From positions 248,001 to 312,000 of the forward strand of contig NZ_JARVWP010000004.1 in the NCBI RefSeq assembly GCF_029846235.1: DNA of 64,000 bases, given 5' to 3'. The notes under the pieces were generated by a model. It ran no database searches. It had not been told where the DNA came from and saw nothing but the letters and a program-made list of their open reading frames with translations. Position numbers and translations under genes: made by a program. Origin of the DNA: Bradyrhizobium sp. CER78 (GTDB lineage: Bacteria; Pseudomonadota; Alphaproteobacteria; Rhizobiales; Xanthobacteraceae). This document shows, piece by piece, positions 18,157 to 27,391 of the stretch (position 1 is the stretch's first letter; every line of letters begins with the position of its first letter).

Positions 18157-18906
18157 TTACGGAACCGCCGTTCGGCTCCGCCGCCTGGTCACGGCGTTGA
18201 TGAACCCGTCGCGGGCATCGGAATGGCCCTGACCGCGGGGCTCCAGCACGTGGCGGAGCAGGAACAGGCCGGTGATCGTAAAGCCGTCGCGCAGGTCCTG
18301 GTCCGACCAGCTGTTGGCGCCACCCTCGCCTTCGCGCAGGAACGCGGGCAACGGCAACAGCCGGTCGCGCCACGGCTCGCCCGCGGCCCGCGACACGGCG
18401 CCGCCGGATTTCGGCGACACGTAGATCAGGTCCGTGGTCTCCCCGGTGGCGGCGCAGTTCTCGAGGTCGAGCCCGAACCCGAGCTCGGTCAGCATCGCGA
18501 GCTCGAACCGGATCAGGTGCACGGCGGCAACGCCCGCGTCGTCGAAATCGTCGAGCGTCCCCTGCAGCATCCCGTAGATGTCTTCATGCGGATCGCGCTC
18601 CGGCAGCAGCCGTGCCAGCGCAGCAAGATGGGTGACGCCGTAGACGGCATGCGACGAGGCGAGCAGCGTCGCCGCGCGCAGCCGGGTGCCCTCCAGGGTG
18701 TACATGCCGAGATGCTCGTCGAGCCGCGCCCGCCACACCGCGGTGACGCTGTTGCCGGGTTGCAGCAGCGGCCGCATCCGCGAGCTGGCGCCGCCGCGCA
18801 CCAGGCCAAGATGGCGGCCGTGCTCGCGCGTCAGGAGCTCGACGATGGCGGAGGATTCGCCATGCCGCCGCACGCCCAGCACGATGCCTTCGTCGGTCCA
18901 TTCCAT
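18157..18906 (-). CDS. recO: DNA repair protein RecO
   Basis: RecF-pathway mediator that helps load RecA on SSB-coated single-stranded DNA. 249 residues, the normal size. The N-terminal OB fold begins [20 protein letters not shown] and continues with [18 protein letters not shown]; the helical C-terminal part has [22 protein letters not shown], the usual RecO signature with a single Cys there. It lies downstream of era in the same direction, separated by a small membrane gene and an intergenic repeat. Confidence 0.95.
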   Translation of the reverse strand: MEWTDEGIVLGVRRHGESSAIVELLTREHGRHLGLVRGGASSRMRPLLQPGNSVTAVWRARLDEHLGMYTLEGTRLRAATLLASSHAVYGVTHLAALARLLPERDPHEDIYGMLQGTLDDFDDAGVAAVHLIRFELAMLTELGFGLDLENCAATGETTDLIYVSPKSGGAVSRAAGEPWRDRLLPLPAFLREGEGGANSWSDQDLRDGFTITGLFLLRHVLEPRGQGHSDARDGFINAVTRRRSRTAVP

Positions 18907-18952
18907 GGTCGCGATCTTACAAGATTTCGGCCTTCCGCGCAGTCATCGTGCA

Positions 18953-19058
18953 CTGTCATTCCGGGGCGATGCGAAGCATCGAACCCTCAGGTGCGCAATT
19001 GCGCACCGAGAATCTCGAGATTCCGGGTCTGGTCCTGCGGACCATCCCGGAATGACAG
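18953..19058. repeat. Palindromic intergenic repeat
   Basis: CTGTCATTCCGGG (18953-18965) is mirrored exactly by CCCGGAATGACAG (19046-19058). Between them are GGTGCGCAATTGCGCACC (itself a perfect palindrome) and GAATCTCGAGATTC (also a palindrome). The element fills the gap between recO and the small membrane gene. Such CTGTCATTCCGGG elements are abundant in Bradyrhizobium genomes. Confidence 0.8.
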
Positions 19059-19065
19059 CAAAAGG

Positions 19066-19446
19066 CTACGCGTTGAACCAGCCCTGTGCGTCGCCGGTGA
19101 AGGAATAATACAGCCCGGCCGTGGTCAGGATGCAGGACACCACCTCGATGGCGCTGTCGAGCTCCAGGCCCCTCTCGCCGATCACCTGTACCAACGACAG
19201 CACCGATATCACCAGCATCGCGGCCAGCACCCAGCGCGGCCAGTTCTTGCGGTGCTGCGCGGCGAGCCGGACGAAATACACCAGCAACAGGATCATGCAG
19301 CCGGCCGTCAGGGTCTCGCCCGTGATGATCTGCTCGGTTCTCTCGAAGGTCGGCGTGCGGTCCTGGAATGCCACCGACAACGCATCGAGCGTCAGCGACA
19401 GATAGAGCAGCACCTCAAACCACAGCACATTTCTGGGCACGTTCAT
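19066..19446 (-). CDS. Small integral membrane protein, unknown function
   Basis: 126 residues with about four hydrophobic segments (around 8-26, 46-62, 70-90 and 100-118) and short loops. I recognise no family. It starts 14 bases after the era stop in the same direction, so it is probably transcribed with lepB-rnc-era. Confidence 0.7.
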   Translation of the reverse strand: MNVPRNVLWFEVLLYLSLTLDALSVAFQDRTPTFERTEQIITGETLTAGCMILLLVYFVRLAAQHRKNWPRWVLAAMLVISVLSLVQVIGERGLELDSAIEVVSCILTTAGLYYSFTGDAQGWFNA

Positions 19447-19460
19447 TGCGACGCCGGCTG

Positions 19461-20384
19461 TTATTCCTTGGGGAAGTCCAGTCCCATTTCCTTGTAGCGG
19501 TCGGGATCGTCGCCCCAGTTCTCGCGCACCTTGACGAACAGGAACAGATGCACCGGCACGCCCATGATCTCGGCGATCTCGGCGCGCGCCTGCGCGCCGA
19601 TCGACTTGATGGTGGCACCGCCCTTGCCGAGCACGATCTTGCGCTGGCTCTCGCGCTCGACAAAGATCGTCTGCTCGATGCGGATCGACTTGTCCTTGCG
19701 ATCGGTCCAGCTGTCGGTCTCGACCGTCGACTGGTACGGCAATTCCTGATGCAGGTGGCTGTAGATCTTCTCGCGGGTGATCTCGGCCGCCAGATGCCGC
19801 ATCGGTGCATCCGACATCTGGTCCTCGGGATAGAGGAACGGTCCCGCCGGCACCATCTTCGCCAGCGCCTGGCGCAGATCGTCGACGCCGTCACCCGACA
19901 GCGCCGAGATCATGAAGGTGTGCTCGAAGCGCATCCGCTCGTTGGCGGCCTGCGCCAGGGCCAGCAGCTTCTCGCGCTGCACGAGATCGACCTTGTTGAG
20001 CACCAGTATCTTCGGATGCGCGACGGTTTCGAGCTTGGCCAGGATCGCGTTGGCCTCCTCGTCGATCCCCGACTTGGCGTCGAGCAGCACGCAGACCAGA
20101 TCGGCATCATGGGCGCCGCTCCAGGCGGTCGACACCATGGCGCGGTCGAGCCGGCGCCGCGGCGCGAAGATGCCGGGCGTGTCGACCAGGATGATCTGCG
20201 CGTTGCCTTCGATCACGATGCCGCGGATCAGCGCGCGCGTGGTCTGCACCTTGCGCGACACGATGGTGACCTTGGAGCCCACCAACGCGTTGACCAGTGT
20301 CGACTTGCCGACATTGGGCGCACCGATCAGCGCGACGAAGCCACAGCGCGTCGCGTCCCCCTGCCCTTTGGCTTCGTCAGTCAT
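19461..20384 (-). CDS. era: GTPase Era
   Basis: Essential GTPase that binds 16S rRNA during 30S subunit maturation. 307 residues from the ATG at 20384. The G motifs are clear: GAPNVGKST (G1), DTPGIF (G3) and NKVD (G4). The C-terminal KH domain has FVERESQRKIVLGKGGATIK. The start overlaps the last codons of rnc by 8 bp, so translation is coupled; an upstream in-frame ATG at 20402 inside rnc is less likely. The rnc-era pairing links rRNA cutting to ribosome assembly. Confidence 0.97.
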   Translation of the reverse strand: MTDEAKGQGDATRCGFVALIGAPNVGKSTLVNALVGSKVTIVSRKVQTTRALIRGIVIEGNAQIILVDTPGIFAPRRRLDRAMVSTAWSGAHDADLVCVLLDAKSGIDEEANAILAKLETVAHPKILVLNKVDLVQREKLLALAQAANERMRFEHTFMISALSGDGVDDLRQALAKMVPAGPFLYPEDQMSDAPMRHLAAEITREKIYSHLHQELPYQSTVETDSWTDRKDKSIRIEQTIFVERESQRKIVLGKGGATIKSIGAQARAEIAEIMGVPVHLFLFVKVRENWGDDPDRYKEMGLDFPKE

Positions 20385-21198
20385 TGGTACCGACGCCTTC
20401 ACGCTCGATCATCGCGGATGCTGCTGCCTTCTCTGCCGCGCGCTTGTTGCCGCCGAGGCCCTCGGCGGAGGCGAGGCCCGGCAGGTCGACCGCAACGCGG
20501 AATTGCGGATCATGGTGCGGGCCGGTGCGCTCGACCTCGCGATAGACCGGCGTCGGCAATCCCTTGCCCTGCGCCCATTCCTGCAACACGGTCTTGGGAT
20601 CGCGCAGCGGCCGGCGCAGCTTGTGCATGCGCTCGGTCCAGTTGCGCTCGACGAACTGGCGCGCGGCCTCGTAGCCGCCGTCGAGGAAGATCGCCCCAAT
20701 CACCGCCTCGCAGATATCGCCGAGCACGGACTTGCGCAGCCGTGCGCCCTCGACCGCCTTCACCATTCCGAGCTTGATGTCCTCGAGCAGCCCGAGCGAC
20801 TTGGCGACATCGGCGCAGCTCTCCTTGCGCACGAGATCGGCGAGCCGCTTCGACAATTCGCCCTCGTCGGCCTTCGGGAACGCCCGGAACAGCATGTCCG
20901 ATACGATCAGCCCGAGCACGTGGTCGCCGAGGAATTCCAGCCGCTGGTAGCTGTCGGCGCGGTTGCGGGTCGCGGGCTTCAGCGCGGACACGTGGGTGAA
21001 CGCAGTGGTCAGCAGCGCGGCATCCGAGAACGTATAGCCGATGCGCGCCTCGGTGCCGGCGATCGCCGCCCTCTCTTCAGCCGCCTTGGCAGCCTTGCTG
21101 CGCCGCTTCTTCGGCGCGGCTGTGCTTTCGGCGGCAGGCGTCTGGCTCGGCTCGCCGGTCGGCGCTTGATCGTTGATGGCTGCGGTATCGTCGTTCAT
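20377..21198 (-). CDS. rnc: Ribonuclease III
   Basis: Cuts double-stranded RNA in rRNA precursors and regulatory RNAs. 273 residues. An extra N-terminal tail of about 45 residues, rich in Ala, Lys and Pro, precedes the catalytic domain. The signature reads QRLEFLGDHVLGL (usually ERLEFLGD) and the second acidic cluster is GDICEAVIGAIFLDGG. A C-terminal double-stranded-RNA-binding domain ends at GNKRAAEKAAASAM. The ATG at 21198 overlaps the lepB stop (ATGA), which fixes the start and couples the genes. Confidence 0.96.
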   Translation of the reverse strand: MNDDTAAINDQAPTGEPSQTPAAESTAAPKKRRSKAAKAAEERAAIAGTEARIGYTFSDAALLTTAFTHVSALKPATRNRADSYQRLEFLGDHVLGLIVSDMLFRAFPKADEGELSKRLADLVRKESCADVAKSLGLLEDIKLGMVKAVEGARLRKSVLGDICEAVIGAIFLDGGYEAARQFVERNWTERMHKLRRPLRDPKTVLQEWAQGKGLPTPVYREVERTGPHHDPQFRVAVDLPGLASAEGLGGNKRAAEKAAASAMIEREGVGTND

Positions 21199-21956
21199 CG
21201 CACGATGGAGAATAGGCGATTCCACCGCACCGCGAACGGCCAGCGCCAGACCATCCAGGCCTGCTCACCCTCGGCGATCGAGAAGAAGATCATCTGGGCA
21301 CGCCCGATGATGTTCTCGAACGGCACGTAGCCGACCTGCGACAGGAAGCGGCTGTCGGTGGAGTTGTCGCGGTTGTCGCCCATCATGAAGAAATGCCCGG
21401 GCGGAACGGTGTAGACGATGGTGTTGTCCATGTAGCTGTTGTCGGTGCAGTCCAGCGACTCATAGCTGACGCCGTTCGGCAGCGTTTCCTTCCAGCGCTT
21501 GACGCGGGCGGTGGCATCCGCCGAGCCGCAGGGATCCTCGCCGACGAAATCGCTCAGCCGCTCGCGCTTGATCGGCGCATCGTTGATGTAGAGCAGCCCG
21601 CCCCTCACCTCGATGCGGTCGCCCGGCAGCCCGATGACGCGCTTGATGTAATCGGTGGAGTCATCGCGCGGCAGGCGAAACACCACGATGTCGCCGCGGT
21701 TCGGCTCCGAGCCGAAGATGCGGCCCGAGAAGATGTTCGGCGAGAACGGGATCGAATAGTGGCTGTAGCCGTAGGAATATTTCGAGACGAACAGATAGTC
21801 GCCGACCAAAAGTGTCGCCTTCATCGACCCCGAGGGGATGTTGAATGGCTGGAACAGGAAGGTGCGGATGACGAGCGCGATCAGAAGGGCATGGATGACG
21901 ACGCGGATGGTCTCGCCGAAGCCGCTTTCAGTTTTGGTCCCGGTGGTCACGCTCAT
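21195..21956 (-). CDS. lepB: Signal peptidase I
   Basis: Removes signal peptides from exported proteins at the outer face of the inner membrane. 253 residues from the ATG at 21956. One membrane helix (about 18-35) is followed by the catalytic Ser44 in IPSGSMKATL and the general-base Lys105 in DYIKRVIGLPGD; the last box is GHFFMMGDNRDNSTDSR. An open frame continues upstream to 22169 but without conserved sequence. First gene of the lepB-rnc-era unit; its promoter should lie in the 278-bp gap before it. Confidence 0.96.
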   Translation of the reverse strand: MSVTTGTKTESGFGETIRVVIHALLIALVIRTFLFQPFNIPSGSMKATLLVGDYLFVSKYSYGYSHYSIPFSPNIFSGRIFGSEPNRGDIVVFRLPRDDSTDYIKRVIGLPGDRIEVRGGLLYINDAPIKRERLSDFVGEDPCGSADATARVKRWKETLPNGVSYESLDCTDNSYMDNTIVYTVPPGHFFMMGDNRDNSTDSRFLSQVGYVPFENIIGRAQMIFFSIAEGEQAWMVWRWPFAVRWNRLFSIVR

Positions 21957-22234
21957 TGCTTTCCCAATTCCCGTGGGCCGATGTCCACGCGGTGGCAGAA
22001 CGTTCTCTTCGCGCGAAGCGTCAGGCCCTCGCGTGAGGAAAATGGCCTTGATTCTGATCTTGAGGGCAAACTCCGGCCTAAACCCGGAATCCGCGTCTCG
22101 ATTTACCCTGCGGCGTTTTAGACGGTTGTTTGCGGAGGCGCAATCAATCGTCGCCTCAAAACTTCGCAATTCATTGAAATATCAATGATTTTTTAGTTTT
22201 CTGAAGTTTTCCGGCAGATTCCGGCGCCGCGCGC
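21957..22234. other. Intergenic region between acpS and lepB
   Basis: 278 bp without a recognisable gene. It should hold the lepB promoter. An AT-rich perfect inverted repeat, TCATTGA AATA TCAATGA (22171-22188), followed on the plus strand by a T run, lies near the acpS end. It points the wrong way to terminate acpS, so its role is open. Confidence 0.5.
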
Positions 22235-22651
22235 TCATCTGGCGGGGGCAACCGCCGAAATTATGACGAAGGCCTGCGCCAGCGGCCAATCGTCCGTGAT
22301 CGAAAGGTCGATCTGCGCCTGCATGCCCTCGGGCGTCAGTTCCTGGAGCCGGGCCAGCGCCCCGCCGGTCAGCCGCATCGACGGCCGCCCTCCGGGCAGG
22401 TTCACCACCCCCATGTCCTTCCACCACACTCCGCGCCGGATACCGGTGCCGAGCGCCTTGGAGCAGGCCTCCTTGGCAGCGAAGCGCTTGGCGTAGGTTG
22501 CGACCACCATCTTCTCGTTGTTGGCGCGGCGCAGCGCCTTGGCGCGTTCGGCGTCGGTGAAGATGCGATCGAGGAAGCGCTCGCCGTGCCGCTCGATCAC
22601 CTTGGCGATCCGGGTGATGTCGATCAGGTCGGAGCCGATGCCGATAATCAT
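22235..22651 (-). CDS. acpS: Holo-[acyl-carrier-protein] synthase
   Basis: Attaches the phosphopantetheine arm of CoA to a Ser of acyl carrier protein, activating it for fatty acid synthesis. 138 residues. Seen: [13 protein letters not shown] at the N-terminus with the Mg-binding Asp, and [15 protein letters not shown] with the catalytic Glu and Lys. The ATG overlaps the pdxJ stop (ATGA), so translation is coupled. The pdxJ-acpS pair is typical of proteobacteria. Confidence 0.96.
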   Translation of the reverse strand: MIIGIGSDLIDITRIAKVIERHGERFLDRIFTDAERAKALRRANNEKMVVATYAKRFAAKEACSKALGTGIRRGVWWKDMGVVNLPGGRPSMRLTGGALARLQELTPEGMQAQIDLSITDDWPLAQAFVIISAVAPAR

Positions 22652-23421
22652 GCGCCGGCCGCACCCTGCGCCTTGGCCCGGCCGCGGTCCATTGCCGCAC
22701 GCATCTCGCGCACCGTCCCGGCGATGCCGACGAACAGCGCCTCGCCCATCATGAAATAGCCGATGTTGAGCTCGCGGATTTCGGGCAGCGCGGAAATCGT
22801 CTCCGCGGTCTCATAGTCGAGCCCGTGGCCGGCATGGACCTCGAGCCCGGCCGCCTGCGCGAGCCTCGCGCCGGCGACGATGCGCTTCCATTCGGCCTCC
22901 GCCTTGTCCTTGTGACCGTCGACCACGGCATCGCACCAGCCGCCGGTGTGGATCTCGATCACGGGCGCTTTGAGCTTGGCGGCCATCTCGATCTGCCTGG
23001 GATCGGCGGCGATGAACAGCGAGACCCGGATGCCGGCATCGCTGAGCCGCGCGATGAACGGCGCCAGCGCATTGTGCTGGCCGACCACGTCGAGGCCGCC
23101 TTCGGTGGTGAGCTCCTGGCGCCGTTCGGGTACCAGGCAGACCGCGTGCGGCTTGGTCGCGAGCGAAATTCGCAGCATGTCGTCGGTCGCAGCCATCTCG
23201 AAATTCAGCGGCTTGGAGATCTCGGCCTTCAGCCGCGCCATGTCCTCGTCGCGGATGTGACGGCGATCCTCGCGCAGATGCGCGGTGATGCCGTCGGCAC
23301 CGGCCGCGATCGCGGCAAGCGCCAGCCGCACCGGATCGGGCCGCGCCCCGCCCCGCGCATTGCGCAGGGTCGCGACGTGATCGACATTGATACCAAGACG
23401 GAGCGGAGCAGCCTTCGACAT
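22648..23421 (-). CDS. pdxJ: Pyridoxine 5'-phosphate synthase
   Basis: Joins 3-amino-2-oxopropyl phosphate and deoxyxylulose phosphate to form pyridoxine 5'-phosphate in the DXP-dependent vitamin B6 pathway. 257 residues from the ATG at 23421. The N-terminal [29 protein letters not shown] and HAGHGLDYE motifs are characteristic of the TIM-barrel enzyme. A further in-frame Met lies 5 codons upstream without better support. It is coupled to acpS downstream. Confidence 0.96.
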   Translation of the reverse strand: MSKAAPLRLGINVDHVATLRNARGGARPDPVRLALAAIAAGADGITAHLREDRRHIRDEDMARLKAEISKPLNFEMAATDDMLRISLATKPHAVCLVPERRQELTTEGGLDVVGQHNALAPFIARLSDAGIRVSLFIAADPRQIEMAAKLKAPVIEIHTGGWCDAVVDGHKDKAEAEWKRIVAGARLAQAAGLEVHAGHGLDYETAETISALPEIRELNIGYFMMGEALFVGIAGTVREMRAAMDRGRAKAQGAAGA

Positions 23422-23487
23422 TTCACCAACCTGCAATTCTAGCCTGTCATGCGCGGGCGCGTTTCCGCTCGCCGATGCCCAGCCATC

Positions 23488-25779
23488 CTACCCGTTGACG
23501 CGCTCGACCTTTGCGACAACGGCCTTGGCGCGCAACTGCGCAATGATAGCGCTGAGATGCTTGAGGTCATAGACCTCAAGGTCGATGGTCAGCTCCGTGA
23601 AATCGGGCGATTGGCGCGACATGTGGATGTTGTCGATATTGCCGTCGTGCTCTGCGATCACGGTTGCGATCTGGGCAAGGCTGCCGGGCTCGTTGACATT
23701 GTGGACCAGAATGCGCGCCGGAAAGCGCTGCGGCATGGTCTCGTCGATATCCCAGCGCACGTCGAGCCAGCGCTCAGGCTCCTCCTCGAAATCCTTCAGC
23801 GCCGGCGCCTGGATCGGATAGATCGTGATCCCCTCGCCCGGCGTGACGATGCCGACGATGCGGTCACCCGGCACCGCGCCGCCATTCGGCGCGAACTTCA
23901 CCGGCAGGTCGGAATTGATGCCGCGCACCGGGATCACCGAGGTGGCGCGGGCCGGATGCGGCGGGTTCTGCGTCTTGAGCTTCGCGGTGAGGCTCTTCTT
24001 GGCGCCGTAGCGCACCAGCCGCTCTTCCTTGTAGTCGGGATACATCGCACGCGCGACGTCCGAGGCCTTGATCTCGCCGCGCCCGACCGAGGCCATCACC
24101 TCCTCGATCGAGGTGCGCGCGAGCCGCGGCAATGCGCCCTTCAGCTTGTCGTCGGCATATTCGATCTTGGCGCGGGCAAACAGGCGGTCGACGATACGGC
24201 GGCCGAGACCGGCATACTGGTCGCGCACCGCATCGCGGGTGGCGCGCCGGATCGCGGCGCGCGCCTTGCCGGTGCGGGCGAGCGCCTCCCAGGCCGACGG
24301 CGGCGCCGACTGCGCCTTCGAGGTTAGCACCTCGACCTCGTCGCCATTCTGCAGCTCGGACGACAGCGGCGCGAACTTGCCGTTGATCTTGCAGCCGACC
24401 GCGCTGTTGCCGACGCCGGTGTGCACTGCATAGGCGAAATCGATCACGTTGGCGTTGCGCGGCAGCGCGATCAATTTGCCTTTCGGCGTGAAGCAGAACA
24501 CCTGGTCGTGGAACAGCTCGAGCTTGGTATGCTCGAGGAACTCCTCCGGATTGGAGCTCTCCGAGAGGATGCCGATGGTGTGGCGCAGCCAGGCGAAGGC
24601 GTTGGACTCGTGCTTGAGCCGCTCGTGCGGTGAGCCCGCCCCGTCCTTGTAGAAGGCATGCGCGGCGATGCCGAACTCGGCGATCTGGTTCATCTCCTCG
24701 GTGCGGATCTGCAGCTCGACGCGCTGCTTGCCCGGGCCGATCACGGTGGTGTGGATGGACCGGTAGTCGTTCTGCTTCGGGGTCGAGATGTAGTCCTTGA
24801 AGCGACCCGGCACGACCGGCCAGGTGGTGTGGACGATGCCGAGCGCGCGATAGCAGGCGCCGACATCGTCGAGGATGACGCGGAAGCCGTAGATGTCGGA
24901 CAGCTGCTCGAAGCCGACCGACTTGCGCTCCATCTTGGTCCAGATCGAAAACGGCTGCTTGCGGCGGCCGAACACCCGCGCGGTGATGCCGTTCTTCTGC
25001 AGGTTCTTGGAGAGCTGGGTTTCGATCTCGCCGATCAGGTTGCGGTTGCGCTCGGCCAGCGAATCGAGCCGCTGCTTCACCACGGCATAGGCCTCGGGAT
25101 CGAGCACGAAGAACGACAGGTCCTCCAGTTCCTCGCGCATCTCCTGCATACCCATGCGGCCGGCCAGCGGCGCATAGATATCCAGTGTCTCCTCGGCGAT
25201 GCGGCGGCGCGAGGCCGGCGGCATGAACTCCATGGTCCGCATGTTGTGCAGGCGATCGGCGAGCTTGATCAGCAGCACGCGGACGTCGTCGGCGATCGCC
25301 AGCAGCAGCTTGCGCAGATTCTCGGCCTGCTTGGCCTCGCGCGACACCAGTTCCAGCCGCTTCAGCTTGGTCAGGCCCTCGACCAGCGCGCCGATCTCGT
25401 GGCCGAACACATGATCGATCTCGGCCCGCGTCGCCTCGGTGTCCTCGATCGTGTCGTGCAGCAGCGCCGCCACGATGGTGGCGTCGTCGAGCTTGAGGTT
25501 GGTCAAGATCGCCGCGACCTCGAGCGGATGCGAGAAATAGGGATCGCCGGAGGCGCGCGTCTGCGTGCCGTGCGCCTTCATGGCGTAGACATAGGCGCGG
25601 TTGAGCAGGTCCTCGTTGGTGTCGGGGTTATAGGAACGGACGCGTTCGACGAGGTCATATTGTCGCATCATGCGCGTCCGCGGCTTGACCGGCCTCTCCG
25701 CTGCGGACGACGCCGGCGCCACCGCGACCGTTTCGGTTGCAGCCTGCATCTGGATGGAACTGCGGCGTCGATACGCCAT
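23488..25779 (-). CDS. rel: Bifunctional (p)ppGpp synthetase/hydrolase
   Basis: Makes and degrades the stringent-response alarmone, typically the only long RSH enzyme in Rhizobiales. 763 residues. The hydrolase domain is intact, with H84 in FSHPLEVAA and HD at 108-109 in LLHDTIEDT. The synthetase domain has QLSDIYGFRVI and NDYRSIHTTV. A TGS domain (NVIDFAYAVHTGVGNSAVG) and a C-terminal ACT domain (about 685-760) follow. Both activities should be present. The N-terminal tail before MRQYDLVERV is Ala/Pro-rich, and that Met (25668) is an alternative start. It lies downstream of rpoZ but past a terminator. Confidence 0.96.
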   Translation of the reverse strand: MAYRRRSSIQMQAATETVAVAPASSAAERPVKPRTRMMRQYDLVERVRSYNPDTNEDLLNRAYVYAMKAHGTQTRASGDPYFSHPLEVAAILTNLKLDDATIVAALLHDTIEDTEATRAEIDHVFGHEIGALVEGLTKLKRLELVSREAKQAENLRKLLLAIADDVRVLLIKLADRLHNMRTMEFMPPASRRRIAEETLDIYAPLAGRMGMQEMREELEDLSFFVLDPEAYAVVKQRLDSLAERNRNLIGEIETQLSKNLQKNGITARVFGRRKQPFSIWTKMERKSVGFEQLSDIYGFRVILDDVGACYRALGIVHTTWPVVPGRFKDYISTPKQNDYRSIHTTVIGPGKQRVELQIRTEEMNQIAEFGIAAHAFYKDGAGSPHERLKHESNAFAWLRHTIGILSESSNPEEFLEHTKLELFHDQVFCFTPKGKLIALPRNANVIDFAYAVHTGVGNSAVGCKINGKFAPLSSELQNGDEVEVLTSKAQSAPPSAWEALARTGKARAAIRRATRDAVRDQYAGLGRRIVDRLFARAKIEYADDKLKGALPRLARTSIEEVMASVGRGEIKASDVARAMYPDYKEERLVRYGAKKSLTAKLKTQNPPHPARATSVIPVRGINSDLPVKFAPNGGAVPGDRIVGIVTPGEGITIYPIQAPALKDFEEEPERWLDVRWDIDETMPQRFPARILVHNVNEPGSLAQIATVIAEHDGNIDNIHMSRQSPDFTELTIDLEVYDLKHLSAIIAQLRAKAVVAKVERVNG

Positions 25780-25932
25780 GAACTCGCTGCCTCTCGCGCG
25801 GGACCCTAACGTCCCCTTTTCCTCAATCTAGTGCGCTTTCGAATGAAGCTGCACCCCGCACGGGCCCTGGAACCATTCAATTTCCCGCGCCCGCATAGGA
25901 CGCACCGTAACAGCAAAATTGTCAACAAAAGC

Positions 25933-25962
25933 AAAGGCCCGGAGCAATGTCCGGGCCTTTTT
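25933..25962 (-). terminator. Rho-independent terminator after rpoZ
   Basis: AAAGGCCCGG (25933-25942) pairs perfectly with CCGGGCCTTT (25951-25960) over an 8-base loop. On the minus strand it is followed by a T-rich tract (GCTTTTG). It lies 35 bp after the rpoZ stop and separates rpoZ from rel; T residues on both sides could make it work in both directions. Confidence 0.85.
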
Positions 25963-25996
25963 CAAATCCGTTCGAACCGGGAGCTGAAAGACGAGC

Positions 25997-26389
25997 CTAC
26001 TCGTCTTCCTCGGGCTGCTCTTCCGGGGGCGCGAGGCCCTCGAGGCCCTTCAGCAGCTCTTCCTCGGTCATGCGCTCGACCGCGACCTCGGTGTCGTCGG
26101 CGTCGACGCTGGCACCAGCGGAACCGATCAGCGGCACAGTGTCCGGCTCGGGCTCGTCCACCTCGACGAACTTCTGCAGGGAGTGTACCAGTTCCTCCTT
26201 CAGATCTTCCGGCGAGATCGTCGAATCGGCGATCTCGCGCAGCGACACGACCGGGTTCTTGTCGTTGTCGCGATCAACCGTGAGTTGCGATCCCGACGAG
26301 ATCATCCGGGCGCGATGCGCAGCCAACAGGACGAGGTCGAAACGATTGTCGACCTTATCAATGCAATCTTCGACGGTGACGCGAGCCAT
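25997..26389 (-). CDS. rpoZ: RNA polymerase omega subunit
   Basis: Small subunit that helps fold and assemble the beta-prime subunit of RNA polymerase and forms part of one ppGpp site. 130 residues. The N-terminal 70 residues match the family ([20 protein letters not shown], then [13 protein letters not shown]), followed by a long acidic alphaproteobacterial tail ending [10 protein letters not shown]. Its position before rel is conserved across proteobacteria. Confidence 0.96.
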   Translation of the reverse strand: MARVTVEDCIDKVDNRFDLVLLAAHRARMISSGSQLTVDRDNDKNPVVSLREIADSTISPEDLKEELVHSLQKFVEVDEPEPDTVPLIGSAGASVDADDTEVAVERMTEEELLKGLEGLAPPEEQPEEDE

Positions 26390-26749
26390 CTCGAGGCGCT
26401 CCGTGGTAAAAGGGACCGAACATGTAGGTTATGAGGGTTAGTTATAGGGCTAGCCCCCGTTTCGCAAGGTAAAATTTGTGATTTGCCTTCCCAACAGGCT
26501 CTGATAACCCGGTCTGCCGGGGCCAGAAGGGCCGGAGCGTCTGACGACATGGCTAGGTTGCTGTCCCAGACAAGTAAATCTCTTCATTGCAATGTCAAAG
26601 GTCTAGGCTTTTTGCCCTCGCCTCACCATAATTGCGGTGGTGACTGTCGTGGGGAAAGACTCACTGTACTTTAGGCAGCAACGCCGGAAATTGCGCGCGG
26701 TTGATCACCGCCGCACTAAGAACACTAACAACCACGCGAGAACACTTTG
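26390..26749. other. 360-bp divergent intergenic region
   Basis: Lies between divergent rpoZ and the NYN gene and should hold both promoters. It contains a possible 41-codon frame (26549-26674, plus strand, beginning MARLLSQTSKSLHCNVKGLG) with no ribosome site or recognised relative, so it is not called. No clear RNA gene was recognised. Confidence 0.5.
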
Positions 26750-27391
26750 ATGTCGTCACCTGTTTCCAACAAGATCGCGCTCTTCATCGACGGAGCGAAT
26801 CTTTACGCCACCGCAAAGACGCTGGGCTTCGACATCGACTACAAACGCCTTCTGAAGGAATTCCAGAGTCGCGGCACGCTGCTTCGCGCGTTCTACTACA
26901 CGGCGATCATCGAGGATCAGGAGTATTCGTCGATCCGTCCGCTGATCGATTGGCTCGACTACAACGGCTACACCGTCGTCACCAAGGCGACCAAGGAATT
27001 CATCGACGCCAGCGGCCGCCGCAAGGTGAAGGGCAACATGGACATCGAGCTCGCGGTCGATGCCATGGAACTCGCCGAGCACATCGACCAGATGATTCTG
27101 TTTTCCGGCGACGGTGACTTCCGCTCGCTGGTCGAGGCCGTGCAGCGCCGCGGCGTTCGCGTCACCGTCATCTCCACCATTGCCAGCCAGCCGCCGATGA
27201 TCGCCGACGAGCTGCGCCGCCAGGCCGACGTCTTCACCGACCTCGTCGAGCTGCAATCCAAGCTTGGCCGCGATCCGTCGGAACGCCCGGCCCCGCGCGA
27301 ACCCCGCGAACCGCGCCATCACTCCCCGCAATTCCTGCAGCGCGCGACCACCATGGCCCCACGGGGAGCCGATGACGATTTCGACGAGTAA
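26750..27391 (+). CDS. NYN-domain (LabA/DUF88-like) putative ribonuclease
   Basis: 213 residues from the ATG at 26750. The PIN-like NYN fold is visible: IALFIDGANLYATAK with the first acidic residue, KGNMDIELAVDAMELAE with the second, and LFSGDGDFRSLVEAVQRRG with the last pair, so a metal-dependent nuclease site is likely intact. The C-terminal tail is Arg/Pro-rich and may bind RNA. Its end overlaps the uracil-DNA glycosylase gene by 20 bp, so the two are translated together. The target is unknown. Confidence 0.88.
   Translation: MSSPVSNKIALFIDGANLYATAKTLGFDIDYKRLLKEFQSRGTLLRAFYYTAIIEDQEYSSIRPLIDWLDYNGYTVVTKATKEFIDASGRRKVKGNMDIELAVDAMELAEHIDQMILFSGDGDFRSLVEAVQRRGVRVTVISTIASQPPMIADELRRQADVFTDLVELQSKLGRDPSERPAPREPREPRHHSPQFLQRATTMAPRGADDDFDE

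Noticed and set aside
15871..19497. 1208-codon open frame on the plus strand
   Set aside because: It runs opposite parC, recO and a small membrane gene, all firmly identified. Its composition (many Arg, Asp, Ala, Leu) is that of an antisense shadow in GC-rich DNA.
22171..22188. AT-rich inverted repeat with T run as a terminator
   Set aside because: The T run is on the plus strand, where no gene ends; for acpS on the minus strand it points the wrong way.
26549..26674. 41-codon frame beginning MARLLSQTSKSLHCNVKGLG
   Set aside because: No Shine-Dalgarno and no recognised relative. It lies in a divergent promoter region, so it was only noted in the gap entry.
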